Part shown: piece after piece, positions 1-6,541 of the stretch | Layout of the letters: each line of letters opens with the position of its first letter | Position numbering within the stretch: position 1 is the stretch's first letter | DNA from: Spirochaetales bacterium | GTDB taxonomy: Bacteria; Spirochaetota; Spirochaetia; Treponematales; UBA12059 | Direction of reading: 5' to 3' | DNA: 11,964 nt | NCBI GenBank assembly: GCA_016938515.1 | Contig: JAFGUM010000008.1 | Coordinates: 1 to 11,964, forward strand | Made by a program: the position numbers and the translations under genes | Notes under the pieces: model-generated | Seen by the model: the letters and a program-made list of their open reading frames with translations, nothing else | Told to the model about the DNA's origin: nothing | The model's database searches: none

Positions 1-547
1 GTAGCGTAAACCGCCGTCGCGTTCTGAAATCGTCAGCGCGGGCTCTCTGTACAAAAGCTATGAGTACAGATAGTGCTATCATCACCAGGTAGTGCGCGAC
101 AAATATAAAGTACGACGGAACGGCATGGATAGCCAGCATCCAGTAGCCACTACGGTAGACTGGATCAGCCAGTACACGGGCGGGTACCACGAACGACAGT
201 ATGAGAGCCGGCGTGTACAGCACCGCGAGAAATGGAAGTCGACCCGCACCTTCAAAAACACGAAACCGGGCGACGCGCAGGGTAAAATGTAGTATAAGCG
301 GGGGAAATACGCACCACGTCCAGGCGAATGCCTTGTACAGCGCGAGTGCGGAGCTGGCATCCTGCGCGGCATACCAAAAAGACGCCCCAACTGCCCATAT
401 CATGAACACGAGGTTAAAAGCGACAGCCACATGGTTCGTTTTTGACGCCCTGTCCATTGAGAACACGAGCCACGCGCAATACGCGAACACACCGGCTGCC
501 ACCAGTGCCCCCCGAGACAGCCATACATGAGCGAACGTTGCCGGCAT
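1..547 (-). CDS. Multi-spanning membrane protein, N-terminal part (possible 7TM sensor of a histidine kinase or similar)
   Basis: An open frame runs from ATG at 547 to the left edge without a stop, giving 182 residues of a longer protein. I translated it by hand. It has clear hydrophobic segments at about residues 11-30, 41-61, 72-90, 105-122 and 141-166, with basic residues between and after them (an Arg-rich stretch at 168-179). The patterns 'MIWAVGASFWYAAQ', 'WCVFPPLILHFTL' and 'LAVLYTPALIL' resemble the N-terminal 7TM region found on some bacterial histidine kinases and cyclases; this assignment is from memory. The start at 547 is preferred because GGGAG lies 6 nt upstream. An in-frame ATG at 571 has no such site and falls inside a candidate -10 box. 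The output domain would lie beyond the window, so the function is unknown beyond membrane sensing. It lies downstream of the gcv terminator and is probably transcribed separately. Confidence 0.75.
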   Translation of the reverse strand, partial: MPATFAHVWLSRGALVAAGVFAYCAWLVFSMDRASKTNHVAVAFNLVFMIWAVGASFWYAAQDASSALALYKAFAWTWCVFPPLILHFTLRVARFRVFEGAGRLPFLAVLYTPALILSFVVPARVLADPVYRSGYWMLAIHAVPSYFIFVAHYLVMIALSVLIAFVQRARADDFRTRRRFTL

Positions 548-566
548 CGCATTCTCCCGCCATACC

Positions 567-596
567 AGCATATCCCAGGAAGGCTGTGCGTGACAA
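567..596 (-). promoter_or_regulatory. Candidate promoter of the edge membrane protein
   Basis: On the minus strand, TTGTCA (596-591) is followed after 18 nt by TATGCT (572-567). These match the sigma-70 consensus at 5 of 6 and 4 of 6 positions. Transcription would begin near 560, leaving a leader of about 13 nt that still contains the GGGAG ribosome site of the ATG at 547. It lies between the gcv terminator and the gene, where a promoter is expected. Confidence 0.35.
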
Positions 597-617
597 ACCG
601 TATCCTGGATGAGTGTT

Positions 618-670
618 AAAAAGAGGCGGGCCTATCTCCTACAGCTTGTAGCGTAGAATGCCGACCCGCC
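618..670 (-). terminator. Intrinsic terminator of the gcv operon
   Basis: GGCGGG (625-630) pairs with CCCGCC (665-670). Inside is a second perfect repeat, CTACA (639-643) and TGTAG (647-651). On the minus strand the structure is followed directly by TC and a run of five T (622-618). It sits 18 nt past the gcvPB stop codon, where the operon should end. Confidence 0.8.
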
Positions 671-687
671 ATACTGATGCCTCGTCG

Positions 688-2121
688 TCAACCGCGGTAG
701 CAGAGCACCGGGTTCCTCGCGGCGGCTACTTCGTCCAACCGACCTACCGGCGTACCGTGAGGCGCGTCGTGAAGCAATTCAGGGTTGCTCTTGGCTTCCT
801 CGGCAATCTTGAGCATAGCCTCGATAAACGCGTCTAGCGTTTCCTTGCTCTCGGTCTCGGTGGGCTCTATCATCAGCGCTTCCGGAACGATGAGAGGGAA
901 GTAAATTGTCGGCGGATGGAATCCGTAGTCTATTAGCCGTTTTGCAATATCAAGAGTATGAATACCATCGATAAAATTGCCCATGGCTACAAACTCGTGC
1001 ATGCAACGCCTCGGGTACTTTACCGGGTACACCTTTTCCAGCCGGGCCTTGATGTAATTTGCGTTGAGAACTGCATTCTCCGCGAGCCTGACGAGCCCAT
1101 CGGCGCCGAGCATCCTGATGTAGGTATACGCCCGGACGAGTACGGCAAAGTTTCCGTAAAACGCCTTGATCCGGCCAATACTTTTGGAGGGCATTTCCAT
1201 ACTATACTTGCCATTTTTCTCCGCCGCGATCGGGCCCGGCACGTATTCTGCCAGTGAAGCCGCAGCTCCTACCATGCCAACCCCTGGTCCACCGCCACCG
1301 TGAGGCGTCGAGAATGTCTTGTGCAGGTTGAAGTGCATCACGTCGATGCCTACATCAGCGGGGCGCAACACACCGGTGAGAGCGTTCATGTTGGCACCGT
1401 CACCGTACACGAGACCACTCGCGTCGTGTACCATCTTCGCAATTTTTTCAATGTTGCGCTCAAACAGGCCGAGGGTGCTCGGATTGGTTATCATGATGCC
1501 GGCGACCGTGTCGTCGCATTCAGCCGCGAGGCGTTCCATATCAACGCCGCCTTCAGCGTCGCTCGGGATGGTTACCGTGGTAAGCCCTGCCATCGTGCAC
1601 GACGCCGGATTTGTACCGTGGGCGCTGTCGGGTATGAGCATCTTGACGCGACCCGGGTTGCCGTACGCCAGGTGGTATGCCCGGATCATGAACACGCCAG
1701 CCAGTTCTCCATGAGCGCCAGCTGCGGGCTGCAGGCTTACAGTCTTGAACCCGCCAATGGCCTTGAGGCTCTCCTGCAAGCGGTAAATCAACTCGATAGC
1801 ACCCTGGTTGTGTGCATCGGAGACTAGCGGATGGGCGCCACGCCAACCTGGCAGAGCCGCGGCTGCTTCGTTGGCCTTGGGATTGTACTTCATGGTACAG
1901 CTACCCAGCGGGTAGTACTGCGTATCTATGGAGTAGTTTTTCTGCGAGAGCCTGGTAAAATGCCGTACGACGGTTAGCTCGTCCAATTCAGGGAGATCAA
2001 GCTCCACGCGCAAGAGCGAAGACGGTACTGGCGTCTCTGGAACATCGCAACCGGGAAGCGAGACGCCAACCCTGCCTGGGCTCGATAATTCATACGCGAG
2101 CGGTTCTGGGCGCAGGTTCAT
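688..2121 (-). CDS. gcvPB: Glycine dehydrogenase (decarboxylating), P-protein subunit 2
   Basis: This is the C-terminal half of the split P protein. With GcvPA it decarboxylates glycine using PLP and passes the aminomethyl group to the lipoyl arm of GcvH, in the cytoplasm. At 477 residues it has the usual length for this subunit. The PLP-binding lysine is K268 in the motif 'NLHKTFSTPHGGGGPG'. Other family motifs are 'YYPLGSCTMKYNPK' (70-83), 'PAAGAHGE' (132-139) and 'DSAHGTNPASC' (165-175). The ATG at 2121 overlaps the TGA of gcvPA by 4 nt (ATGA), and a GGAGG ribosome site is embedded in the last codons of gcvPA, so the two subunits are probably made in equal amounts by translational coupling. 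It is the last gene of the operon. Confidence 0.97.
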   Translation of the reverse strand: MNLRPEPLAYELSSPGRVGVSLPGCDVPETPVPSSLLRVELDLPELDELTVVRHFTRLSQKNYSIDTQYYPLGSCTMKYNPKANEAAAALPGWRGAHPLVSDAHNQGAIELIYRLQESLKAIGGFKTVSLQPAAGAHGELAGVFMIRAYHLAYGNPGRVKMLIPDSAHGTNPASCTMAGLTTVTIPSDAEGGVDMERLAAECDDTVAGIMITNPSTLGLFERNIEKIAKMVHDASGLVYGDGANMNALTGVLRPADVGIDVMHFNLHKTFSTPHGGGGPGVGMVGAAASLAEYVPGPIAAEKNGKYSMEMPSKSIGRIKAFYGNFAVLVRAYTYIRMLGADGLVRLAENAVLNANYIKARLEKVYPVKYPRRCMHEFVAMGNFIDGIHTLDIAKRLIDYGFHPPTIYFPLIVPEALMIEPTETESKETLDAFIEAMLKIAEEAKSNPELLHDAPHGTPVGRLDEVAAARNPVLCYRG

Positions 2122-3446
2122 TCGGCGGCCTCCTTGAGCGATTGTACCAGCGTGTCTATTTGAGCTGCGGTGTTCATTTCAGTTACGCACACGAGCAACT
2201 CGTGCGTTCGCTCTGGCCAGTAGCGAGACAGCGCAAGGCCGGGTACGACACCGCGCGGCTCCAGCTTCTCTACAATGGCCGCGGCTGGAACAGGCGTCTT
2301 TACTACGAACTCCTTGAAGAAGGTTCCGTCCGCCACAGCGAAGCCGGGGATGCCGGCTATCAGCTTGGCGGCGTGATGCGCTTTGTTCCAGCACAGGCTA
2401 GCTACCGCCTGCAGCCCGCTTTTGCCGAGGGCTTCAAGATAGATAGTCGTCATCAGCATCACGAGGCCCTGGTTGGAGCAGATGTTGGAAACAGCCTTCT
2501 CACGGCGAATGTGCTGTTCGCGCGCCGTCAGCGTCAGAACAAAACCTCTCCTGCCTTCATGGTCAAACGCCTGGCCTACGATACGACCGGGAATCTTGCG
2601 CACGAATTTCTGCGTTACCCCCATCATACCCAGAAAGGGTCCTCCGTAGTTCATAGCGTTGCCCAGGGACTGGCCTTCGGCCGTGACTATGTCTGCGCCG
2701 TACGATCCGGGGCTTTTAAGCAGCCCCAGCATGATGGGGTCAGCTGAAACGATGAACAGCGCCCCCGCGGCGTGAACAGTGTCTGCAACACCGGCAAGGT
2801 CGTGCACCCTACCCTCGAAGTCGGGATAAGCGACAATGAAACACGATGTTTCAGCGTCTACGGTTGCCACCGCTATCGCTGGAGCCTCGGAATAAGCCTC
2901 TACGCGTACAGAGAATGCGGCTAGATACGTAGCGAGTACCTGGCGATACTCCGGATGCAGCGCTGCCGGCACGAGCACGCGATTCCTCGTGGTGCCACCA
3001 TGGTTTAGCGCCATGATCACCGCTTCGGCAAGCGCGGTTGCGCCATCATAGTGCGACGCGTTGACCGTATCCACACCGAGTAGCTCAGACGCCATCGACT
3101 GGTACTCAAAAATTGCCTGCAGCGTTCCCTGGGATACCTCGGGCTGGTAGGGCGTATACGCAGAAAGAAACTCACCACGCGTGGCTAGCGCGGGAACGGC
3201 AGCCGGCACGAAGTGGTTGTACACACCCGCGCCCAGAAACCACGCGGAGCTGGACGCGCACAGGTTCCTAGAAGCCAGCGACTCGATTTCTCTAAGTACC
3301 TCGAGTTCAGAGATACCGTTGGGAATCCCAAGCTTCGGATATCTCTTATCAGAGGGGATGTCGGAGAACAGCTCCTGAACCGAGCCGGCCCCGATGGTCC
3401 CGAGCATTGCCGTTCGGTCTTTGTCGGTGTTCGGTATGAAAGGCAC
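2118..3446 (-). CDS. gcvPA: Glycine dehydrogenase (decarboxylating), P-protein subunit 1
   Basis: This is the N-terminal half of the split P protein and forms the P2 enzyme with GcvPB. At 442 residues it has the normal length. Recognisable blocks include 'MPFIPNTDKDRTAMLG' at the start, 'FLGAGVYNHFVPAAV' near residue 70, 'YTPYQPEVSQGTLQ' and 'EYQSMASELLGVDTVNASHYDG'. The start codon is GTG at 3446, chosen because AAGGAG lies 6 nt upstream, within the stop region of gcvH; the gap between the two genes is 3 nt. As expected for this subunit, it has no 'HK' PLP-lysine motif, which lies in the partner. The overlap with gcvPB and close spacing to gcvH argue for one transcript. Split P proteins are common in Firmicutes, Thermotogae, archaea and spirochaetes, while many proteobacteria have a fused form. 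Confidence 0.97.
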   Translation of the reverse strand: MPFIPNTDKDRTAMLGTIGAGSVQELFSDIPSDKRYPKLGIPNGISELEVLREIESLASRNLCASSSAWFLGAGVYNHFVPAAVPALATRGEFLSAYTPYQPEVSQGTLQAIFEYQSMASELLGVDTVNASHYDGATALAEAVIMALNHGGTTRNRVLVPAALHPEYRQVLATYLAAFSVRVEAYSEAPAIAVATVDAETSCFIVAYPDFEGRVHDLAGVADTVHAAGALFIVSADPIMLGLLKSPGSYGADIVTAEGQSLGNAMNYGGPFLGMMGVTQKFVRKIPGRIVGQAFDHEGRRGFVLTLTAREQHIRREKAVSNICSNQGLVMLMTTIYLEALGKSGLQAVASLCWNKAHHAAKLIAGIPGFAVADGTFFKEFVVKTPVPAAAIVEKLEPRGVVPGLALSRYWPERTHELLVCVTEMNTAAQIDTLVQSLKEAAE

Positions 3447-3449
3447 GCC

Positions 3450-3833
3450 TTACTCCTTGCCAGATTCCGCTTCGTAGGCCTCGGGCGTGAGCAGACTGTC
3501 CCACTCGGACGGCTCAGTTGCCTCGAAAGCTACGAGCCAGCCTCCCGTGTATGGTTCCTTGTTCACGATGGCGGGGTCTCCAGCCAGTGCGTCATTTACC
3601 GCGACGATAGTGCCGGACATCGGCAGGTACACGTCGCTGGCGGCTTTTACAGACTCGATGACGCCAAAAGCCTCACCTTGCTTGAATGTTTTGCCAATCG
3701 CCGGCAATTCGATAAAGACGATGTCTCCGAGAGCTTCCTGCGCGTGGTCTGATATACCCGCGACAAAGCGGGCTCCATCCTTGCGGGCCCATTCGTGTGA
3801 TGCTCTGTACCGTGAGTTCTTGTCAATGCTCAT
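3450..3833 (-). CDS. gcvH: Glycine cleavage system H protein (lipoyl carrier)
   Basis: This small carrier protein shuttles the aminomethyl intermediate from the P to the T protein on a lipoyl arm. It has 127 residues, typical for GcvH. The lipoyl attachment site is K63 in 'GVIESVKAASDVYLP', and the N-terminus 'RYRASHEWAR' matches the family. The ATG at 3833 has GGGAGG 5 nt upstream, a strong ribosome site. The lipoate synthase or ligase needed for its activation is not in the window. The gap to gcvT is 71 nt, the only real gap in the operon, and contains a small hairpin with a T-run (see 3857-3876). A higher demand for carrier than for enzyme subunits could explain a separate translational signal here; this is inference. 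Confidence 0.97.
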   Translation of the reverse strand: MSIDKNSRYRASHEWARKDGARFVAGISDHAQEALGDIVFIELPAIGKTFKQGEAFGVIESVKAASDVYLPMSGTIVAVNDALAGDPAIVNKEPYTGGWLVAFEATEPSEWDSLLTPEAYEAESGKE

Positions 3834-3856
3834 ATGATCCTCCCTTTAAGCTGAAG

Positions 3857-3876
3857 AAAAATACTGATTATCAGTA
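3857..3876 (-). terminator. Small hairpin plus T-run between gcvT and gcvH, possible attenuator
   Basis: TACTGA (3862-3867), a 3-nt loop and TCAGTA (3871-3876) form a perfect inverted repeat. On the minus strand it is followed at once by TTTTTC. The stem is only 6 bp and rich in A-T, so it is too weak for a confident terminator. It could cause partial termination or mark an RNA processing site. Confidence 0.35.
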
Positions 3877-3904
3877 GATTAGGCTCTTTGCTATAACCTT
3901 CGCG

Positions 3905-4999
3905 TCAGCGGCGGTAAGCCGGTATGTACAGCGGTCGCTTGACTACGACTGCCGGAACAGCCTTGCCGCGGATAGTCACGGCCAGCGTCGTTCCAACCTT
4001 GCCCACCCCCGGCTCAACAAACGCGTTGGCGGCAAACTTTTTAACGGTCGGGCAGAACATTCCCGCGACTATTTTGCCTACGGTTCGCCCGCTTTGGTCC
4101 TGAACTTCGTAGCCTTCGCGAGGCACGCCACCGCTCACCTCGAGACCAACAAGCTTGCGCTGTACGCCTTCTGCCGCCAGTTTCTCTATGGCCGCCTTGC
4201 CCGTAAAATCCTTTTCCATGTCACAAGCCCACTTGAACCCAGCTTCAAGCGGCGATATATCCTGAGACAGCTCGTGCCCATGTAGCGGCATACCCGCCTC
4301 AAAACGCAAGCTGTCCCGCGCGGCGAGCCCTATGGCTTGTGTCTCGATTCCCCGCTTGTTCCCCTCTGCCAGCAACCCAGTCCACAGCGCTTCCGCCTTA
4401 TCCGCAGGAAAGAACAGTTCCACGCCATCTTCCCCGGTGTATCCGGTGCGCCCAACCAGACACGGCACGCCAAGAACGGTAGCCCGGCCTGAAGTAAACC
4501 GGGGGTATGCCGAGATCTTCGCGTCCGACACCGCATCAAGAAGCTCTATGGCGCGAGGCCCCTGTACGGCTATCATGTAGGTGTCGTCAGAACGATCAAC
4601 GAGGGTTACATCGGCTGGCTTGCGGGCGTTCATCCACGCTACGTCTTCTTCTCGATTGGACGCATTGACGACTATCCACCACGAACCAGGGAGGCGATAG
4701 ATGAACAGATCGTCTATAACCGTACCGCGCTCGTTAAGGAGCAGGGAGTATCGAGCGTCGCCGTCTTTCATGTCCAGCACCTTGGCGCTCACCAATCCTG
4801 ACACAAACCCATCCGCGCCTGGGCCACTGACCTCAACCTGGCCCATGTGGTCTATATCAAAGAGGCCTACAGAACGTCGAGTAACGAGATGCTCCTCAAC
4901 GGAGCCCAAGGGATAACTGATGGGCATGTCATAGCCGGCAAATGGCGCCATCTTGGCGCCAGCGGCAACGTGCCACTCGTGGAGTCTGGTCTGATTCAC
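3905..4999 (-). CDS. gcvT: Glycine cleavage system T protein (aminomethyltransferase)
   Basis: It transfers the one-carbon unit from the aminomethyl-GcvH intermediate to tetrahydrofolate, giving 5,10-methylene-THF and ammonia. It has 364 residues, as usual for the family. Visible motifs are 'LFDIDHMGQVEVSGPGA' (47-62), 'RYSLLLNERGTVIDDL' (83-98, containing the Asp pair near the folate site), 'GRTGYTGEDGVELFF', 'ARDSLRFEAGMPLHGHEL' and 'SPLEAGF'. The C-terminal barrel reads to 'KRPLYIPAYRR'. The start codon is GTG at 4999, supported by GGAGG 8 nt upstream (5008-5012). It is the first gene of the operon T-H-PA-PB. Its leader of more than 100 nt holds inverted repeats and probably the main promoter. 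Confidence 0.97.
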   Translation of the reverse strand: MNQTRLHEWHVAAGAKMAPFAGYDMPISYPLGSVEEHLVTRRSVGLFDIDHMGQVEVSGPGADGFVSGLVSAKVLDMKDGDARYSLLLNERGTVIDDLFIYRLPGSWWIVVNASNREEDVAWMNARKPADVTLVDRSDDTYMIAVQGPRAIELLDAVSDAKISAYPRFTSGRATVLGVPCLVGRTGYTGEDGVELFFPADKAEALWTGLLAEGNKRGIETQAIGLAARDSLRFEAGMPLHGHELSQDISPLEAGFKWACDMEKDFTGKAAIEKLAAEGVQRKLVGLEVSGGVPREGYEVQDQSGRTVGKIVAGMFCPTVKKFAANAFVEPGVGKVGTTLAVTIRGKAVPAVVVKRPLYIPAYRR

Positions 5000-5016
5000 T
5001 ATTGATTCCTCCGCAC

Positions 5017-5039
5017 ACGGCGACTATAACATGCGCCGT
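5017..5039 (-). promoter_or_regulatory. Hairpin next to the gcvT ribosome site
   Basis: ACGGCG (5017-5022) and CGCCGT (5034-5039) are a perfect 6-bp inverted repeat around an 11-nt loop. On the gcvT transcript it ends 4 nt before the GGAGG ribosome site. A GC-rich hairpin at this spot could affect ribosome access, but no alternative pairing partner that would switch it is obvious. Confidence 0.4.
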
Positions 5040-5077
5040 TTCGATTACTTTGATTGTACTGTGAAAGTAGCGAGGCG

Positions 5078-5116
5078 GCAAGCCAGAAGATTACATGGCA
5101 CCTTGCATAGCCTGGC
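5078..5116 (-). promoter_or_regulatory. Crossed inverted repeats in the gcvT leader, possible structured RNA
   Basis: Two pairs of complementary arms interlock. GCAAG (5078-5082) matches CTTGC (5102-5106), and GCCAG (5082-5086) matches CTGGC (5112-5116). The order is crossed, as in a pseudoknot or a pair of alternative hairpins, and the arms share base 5082. The arms are short (5 bp each). No canonical glycine riboswitch motif is recognisable here. Confidence 0.3.
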
Positions 5117-5130
5117 GACACGGGGAGAAT

Positions 5131-5185
5131 TAGATAATTTATTATTAATTAGTGTATAAATATATTATCCAATGGTTGTATAAAA
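5131..5185 (-). promoter_or_regulatory. AT-rich block upstream of gcvT, probable promoter region
   Basis: This stretch is almost entirely A and T, in sharp contrast to the GC-richer flanks, and contains several TATA-like words (for example TATTAT, TATAAA and ATATAT on either strand). It lies between arfB and gcvT, where the gcv promoter is expected. I could not pick one -35/-10 pair with confidence. It also contains TGGTT and AACCA as a short inverted repeat (5174-5189 region). Confidence 0.4.
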
Positions 5186-5239
5186 CCAGATGAATCTTGA
5201 AATTTGCACCTGCAGGCAATACAGGAAAACTGACCTTGG

Positions 5240-5659
5240 CTACTCTTCCCGTGGGGGTTGCGCGCGTCCACCTTTGATGGCAGAACGCGTTCGCTTGGCA
5301 GACAGCCGCCGCTCTTTAGAAGCGCGCGTAGGTTTTGTGGCCACACGGTGTCGGGGGATGCGAGAAGCCTTTACGATCAGGTCAGCGAGCCTTGCGAGCG
5401 CAATCGCTTCGTTGGCGGTGCGGCTGCGTTCCAGATCTACAGCGACGAACAGTCGCCCCTCAGAGTCCAGTCTGGGAGCCAATACCTCGCGCGCGCGCGC
5501 GCGTTCGGCTTCGGACAAGCCGTCAACGAGACCTAGGTCGACACGTGCTCTTACCTTGGTCTCTACCTTGTTGACGTTCTGGCCACCGGGCCCCGAAGAG
5601 CGCGCGTACTCGAATTGTACGATTCGCGGCAGAGATTCATGGATGGCTTCTATACGCAT
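5240..5659 (-). CDS. arfB: ArfB-type alternative ribosome-rescue peptidyl-tRNA hydrolase
   Basis: This is a class I release-factor-like protein without a codon-recognition domain. Proteins of this family free ribosomes stalled at the end of truncated mRNAs by hydrolysing peptidyl-tRNA. It has 139 residues, matching E. coli ArfB (YaeJ) in length. The catalytic GGQ is at 25-27 in 'SSGPGGQNVNKVETKV'. The basic C-terminal tail starts with 'KPTRASKERR' (109-118), the part that in ArfB enters the empty mRNA channel; its presence separates ArfB from plain release-factor fragments. The gene begins 10 nt after the GerMN gene stop, so it is probably co-transcribed. No clear ribosome site precedes the ATG at 5659, suggesting re-initiation after the upstream stop. 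A (CG)8 tract lies inside the gene (5488-5503). Confidence 0.9.
   Translation of the reverse strand: MRIEAIHESLPRIVQFEYARSSGPGGQNVNKVETKVRARVDLGLVDGLSEAERARAREVLAPRLDSEGRLFVAVDLERSRTANEAIALARLADLIVKASRIPRHRVATKPTRASKERRLSAKRTRSAIKGGRAQPPREE
5488..5503. repeat. (CG)8 dinucleotide repeat inside arfB
   Basis: Sixteen bases of perfectly alternating C and G encode the Arg-Ala-Arg-Ala-Arg part of arfB (near residues 53-57). Alternating CG is prone to left-handed DNA and to slippage; a 2-bp change would shift the frame. The reading frame is intact here. Confidence 0.9.
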
Positions 5660-5669
5660 GGCACCACAA

Positions 5670-6485
5670 CTAGAACGAAGCCCTGGACAAGGGCTTTCCT
5701 ATGTATACGCCATCCCCCCCCAGGTACTCTCGTTTTTGCCCCTCTATTAGAATCTGCACATCCTTTACCGTCGGAAAGCCGGTAGCGGTATAGACTATTT
5801 GCTTGAGCTGGCCTGCGTATCCCTCGATTCCGTAGCGGTTGTACATGAAGGCCTCGTTAAAATCCAGGTATGCCGTTGACCCGCGCACTCGCGCTGACAA
5901 AAGCCTGGCATCCGCTGGAATCAGGCTTATGTACCCGCGAGCCAGCTCCTCCGTGCTCGGGCCAGCCATGAGCGCCTCGAGCGCGTCTGTCATCGGCGAA
6001 TCCGAAACGGCAATGGTTCGCTTGACCTCGTGCCTCGTTATGACGCCATCATCATCGACCCGTATAAAAAACAGCCCGGTTACTCGCGTGGAACTAACCT
6101 GTTGCATTGGCGTAACCACCACGGGAGCTGTTACGACTGGCGTCTGTGTCGCAGCGGAGCCATCGCCCCCGTCATCGCCTGAACCGTCGGCTTCGCCCGC
6201 GTCAGCGGGTGGTTCCGTTGTTGGATCAGCAGGGCGTATTGGCGCAGCATCGTCCGGACGCGCTGTGGAATCGGCGCTCTGATCAGAGGACGAGGCATCC
6301 GCTGTTTCATCCGCTGATACACCTAACGCGTCACTAAATCCCGTAGCTTTGAAGGTTTCCTGTATTTCGTTCCAGCTAAAGACGAACAGGAGTAGCGTCA
6401 CGAGAAGGCCCAGGAGCCAGATCAGGCATCCTGCTCCACTCTTCTTCGCGGAACCGTTCCTGGTTCCCGACTTTCGTTGCGCCAT
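5670..6485 (-). CDS. Membrane-anchored GerMN-domain protein
   Basis: The protein has 271 residues. A short basic N-terminus is followed by one membrane segment (about 19-38), then a low-complexity linker rich in Ala, Asp, Ser, Pro and Gly (about 55-120), and a folded C-terminal domain (about 135-265). The C-terminal domain carries GerMN-like features: 'DALEALMAGPSTEE', 'GYISLIPADARLLSARV', 'GSTAYLDFNEAF' and 'QIVYTATGFPTVKDVQILIEG'. GerMN domains occur in sporulation protein GerM and in lipoproteins such as LpqB, and are thought to act outside the cytoplasm in the envelope; their molecular role is unclear. C20 is followed by the hydrophobic stretch rather than preceded by it, so a lipoprotein signal is unlikely. 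There is no Shine-Dalgarno site; a promoter at 6495-6523 suggests a nearly leaderless mRNA. A G8 tract (5714-5721 on the opposite strand as C8) lies near the 3' end. Confidence 0.8.
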   Translation of the reverse strand: MAQRKSGTRNGSAKKSGAGCLIWLLGLLVTLLLFVFSWNEIQETFKATGFSDALGVSADETADASSSDQSADSTARPDDAAPIRPADPTTEPPADAGEADGSGDDGGDGSAATQTPVVTAPVVVTPMQQVSSTRVTGLFFIRVDDDGVITRHEVKRTIAVSDSPMTDALEALMAGPSTEELARGYISLIPADARLLSARVRGSTAYLDFNEAFMYNRYGIEGYAGQLKQIVYTATGFPTVKDVQILIEGQKREYLGGDGVYIGKPLSRASF

Positions 6486-6494
6486 GATACGCCG

Positions 6495-6523
6495 ATACTA
6501 GCCGCGCCGTGGCGAGGGGTCAA
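6495..6523 (-). promoter_or_regulatory. Promoter of the GerMN gene, nearly leaderless
   Basis: On the minus strand, TTGACC (6523-6518) is followed after exactly 17 nt by TAGTAT (6500-6495), matching the consensus at 5 of 6 and 4 of 6 positions. With the usual spacing, transcription starts at the A at 6488, only 3 nt before the ATG at 6485. The absence of a ribosome site agrees with this. Confidence 0.55.
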
Positions 6524-6541
6524 GGGAAAACCTGGTTGCGA

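Noticed and set aside
82..390. Minus-strand open frame of 102 codons at the left edge
   Set aside because: Its product is rich in Cys, Arg and Trp with no family resemblance. The overlapping minus-strand frame from 547 to the edge gives a coherent membrane protein.
1300..1827. Plus-strand open frame of 175 codons
   Set aside because: It lies wholly inside gcvPB on the opposite strand and shows no recognisable domain or ribosome site.
2142..2747. Plus-strand open frame of 201 codons
   Set aside because: It is a shadow of gcvPA; its product has no recognisable family and the gcvPA frame has clear motifs.
5202..5219. Small palindrome around CCTGCAGG as a terminator for arfB
   Set aside because: The stem is imperfect and short, with no proper T-run, so readthrough towards gcvT cannot be excluded.
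5000..5239. Canonical tandem glycine riboswitch before gcvT
   Set aside because: The position is right, but I could not find the conserved purine-rich and CUCUCAGG-like blocks on the coding strand.
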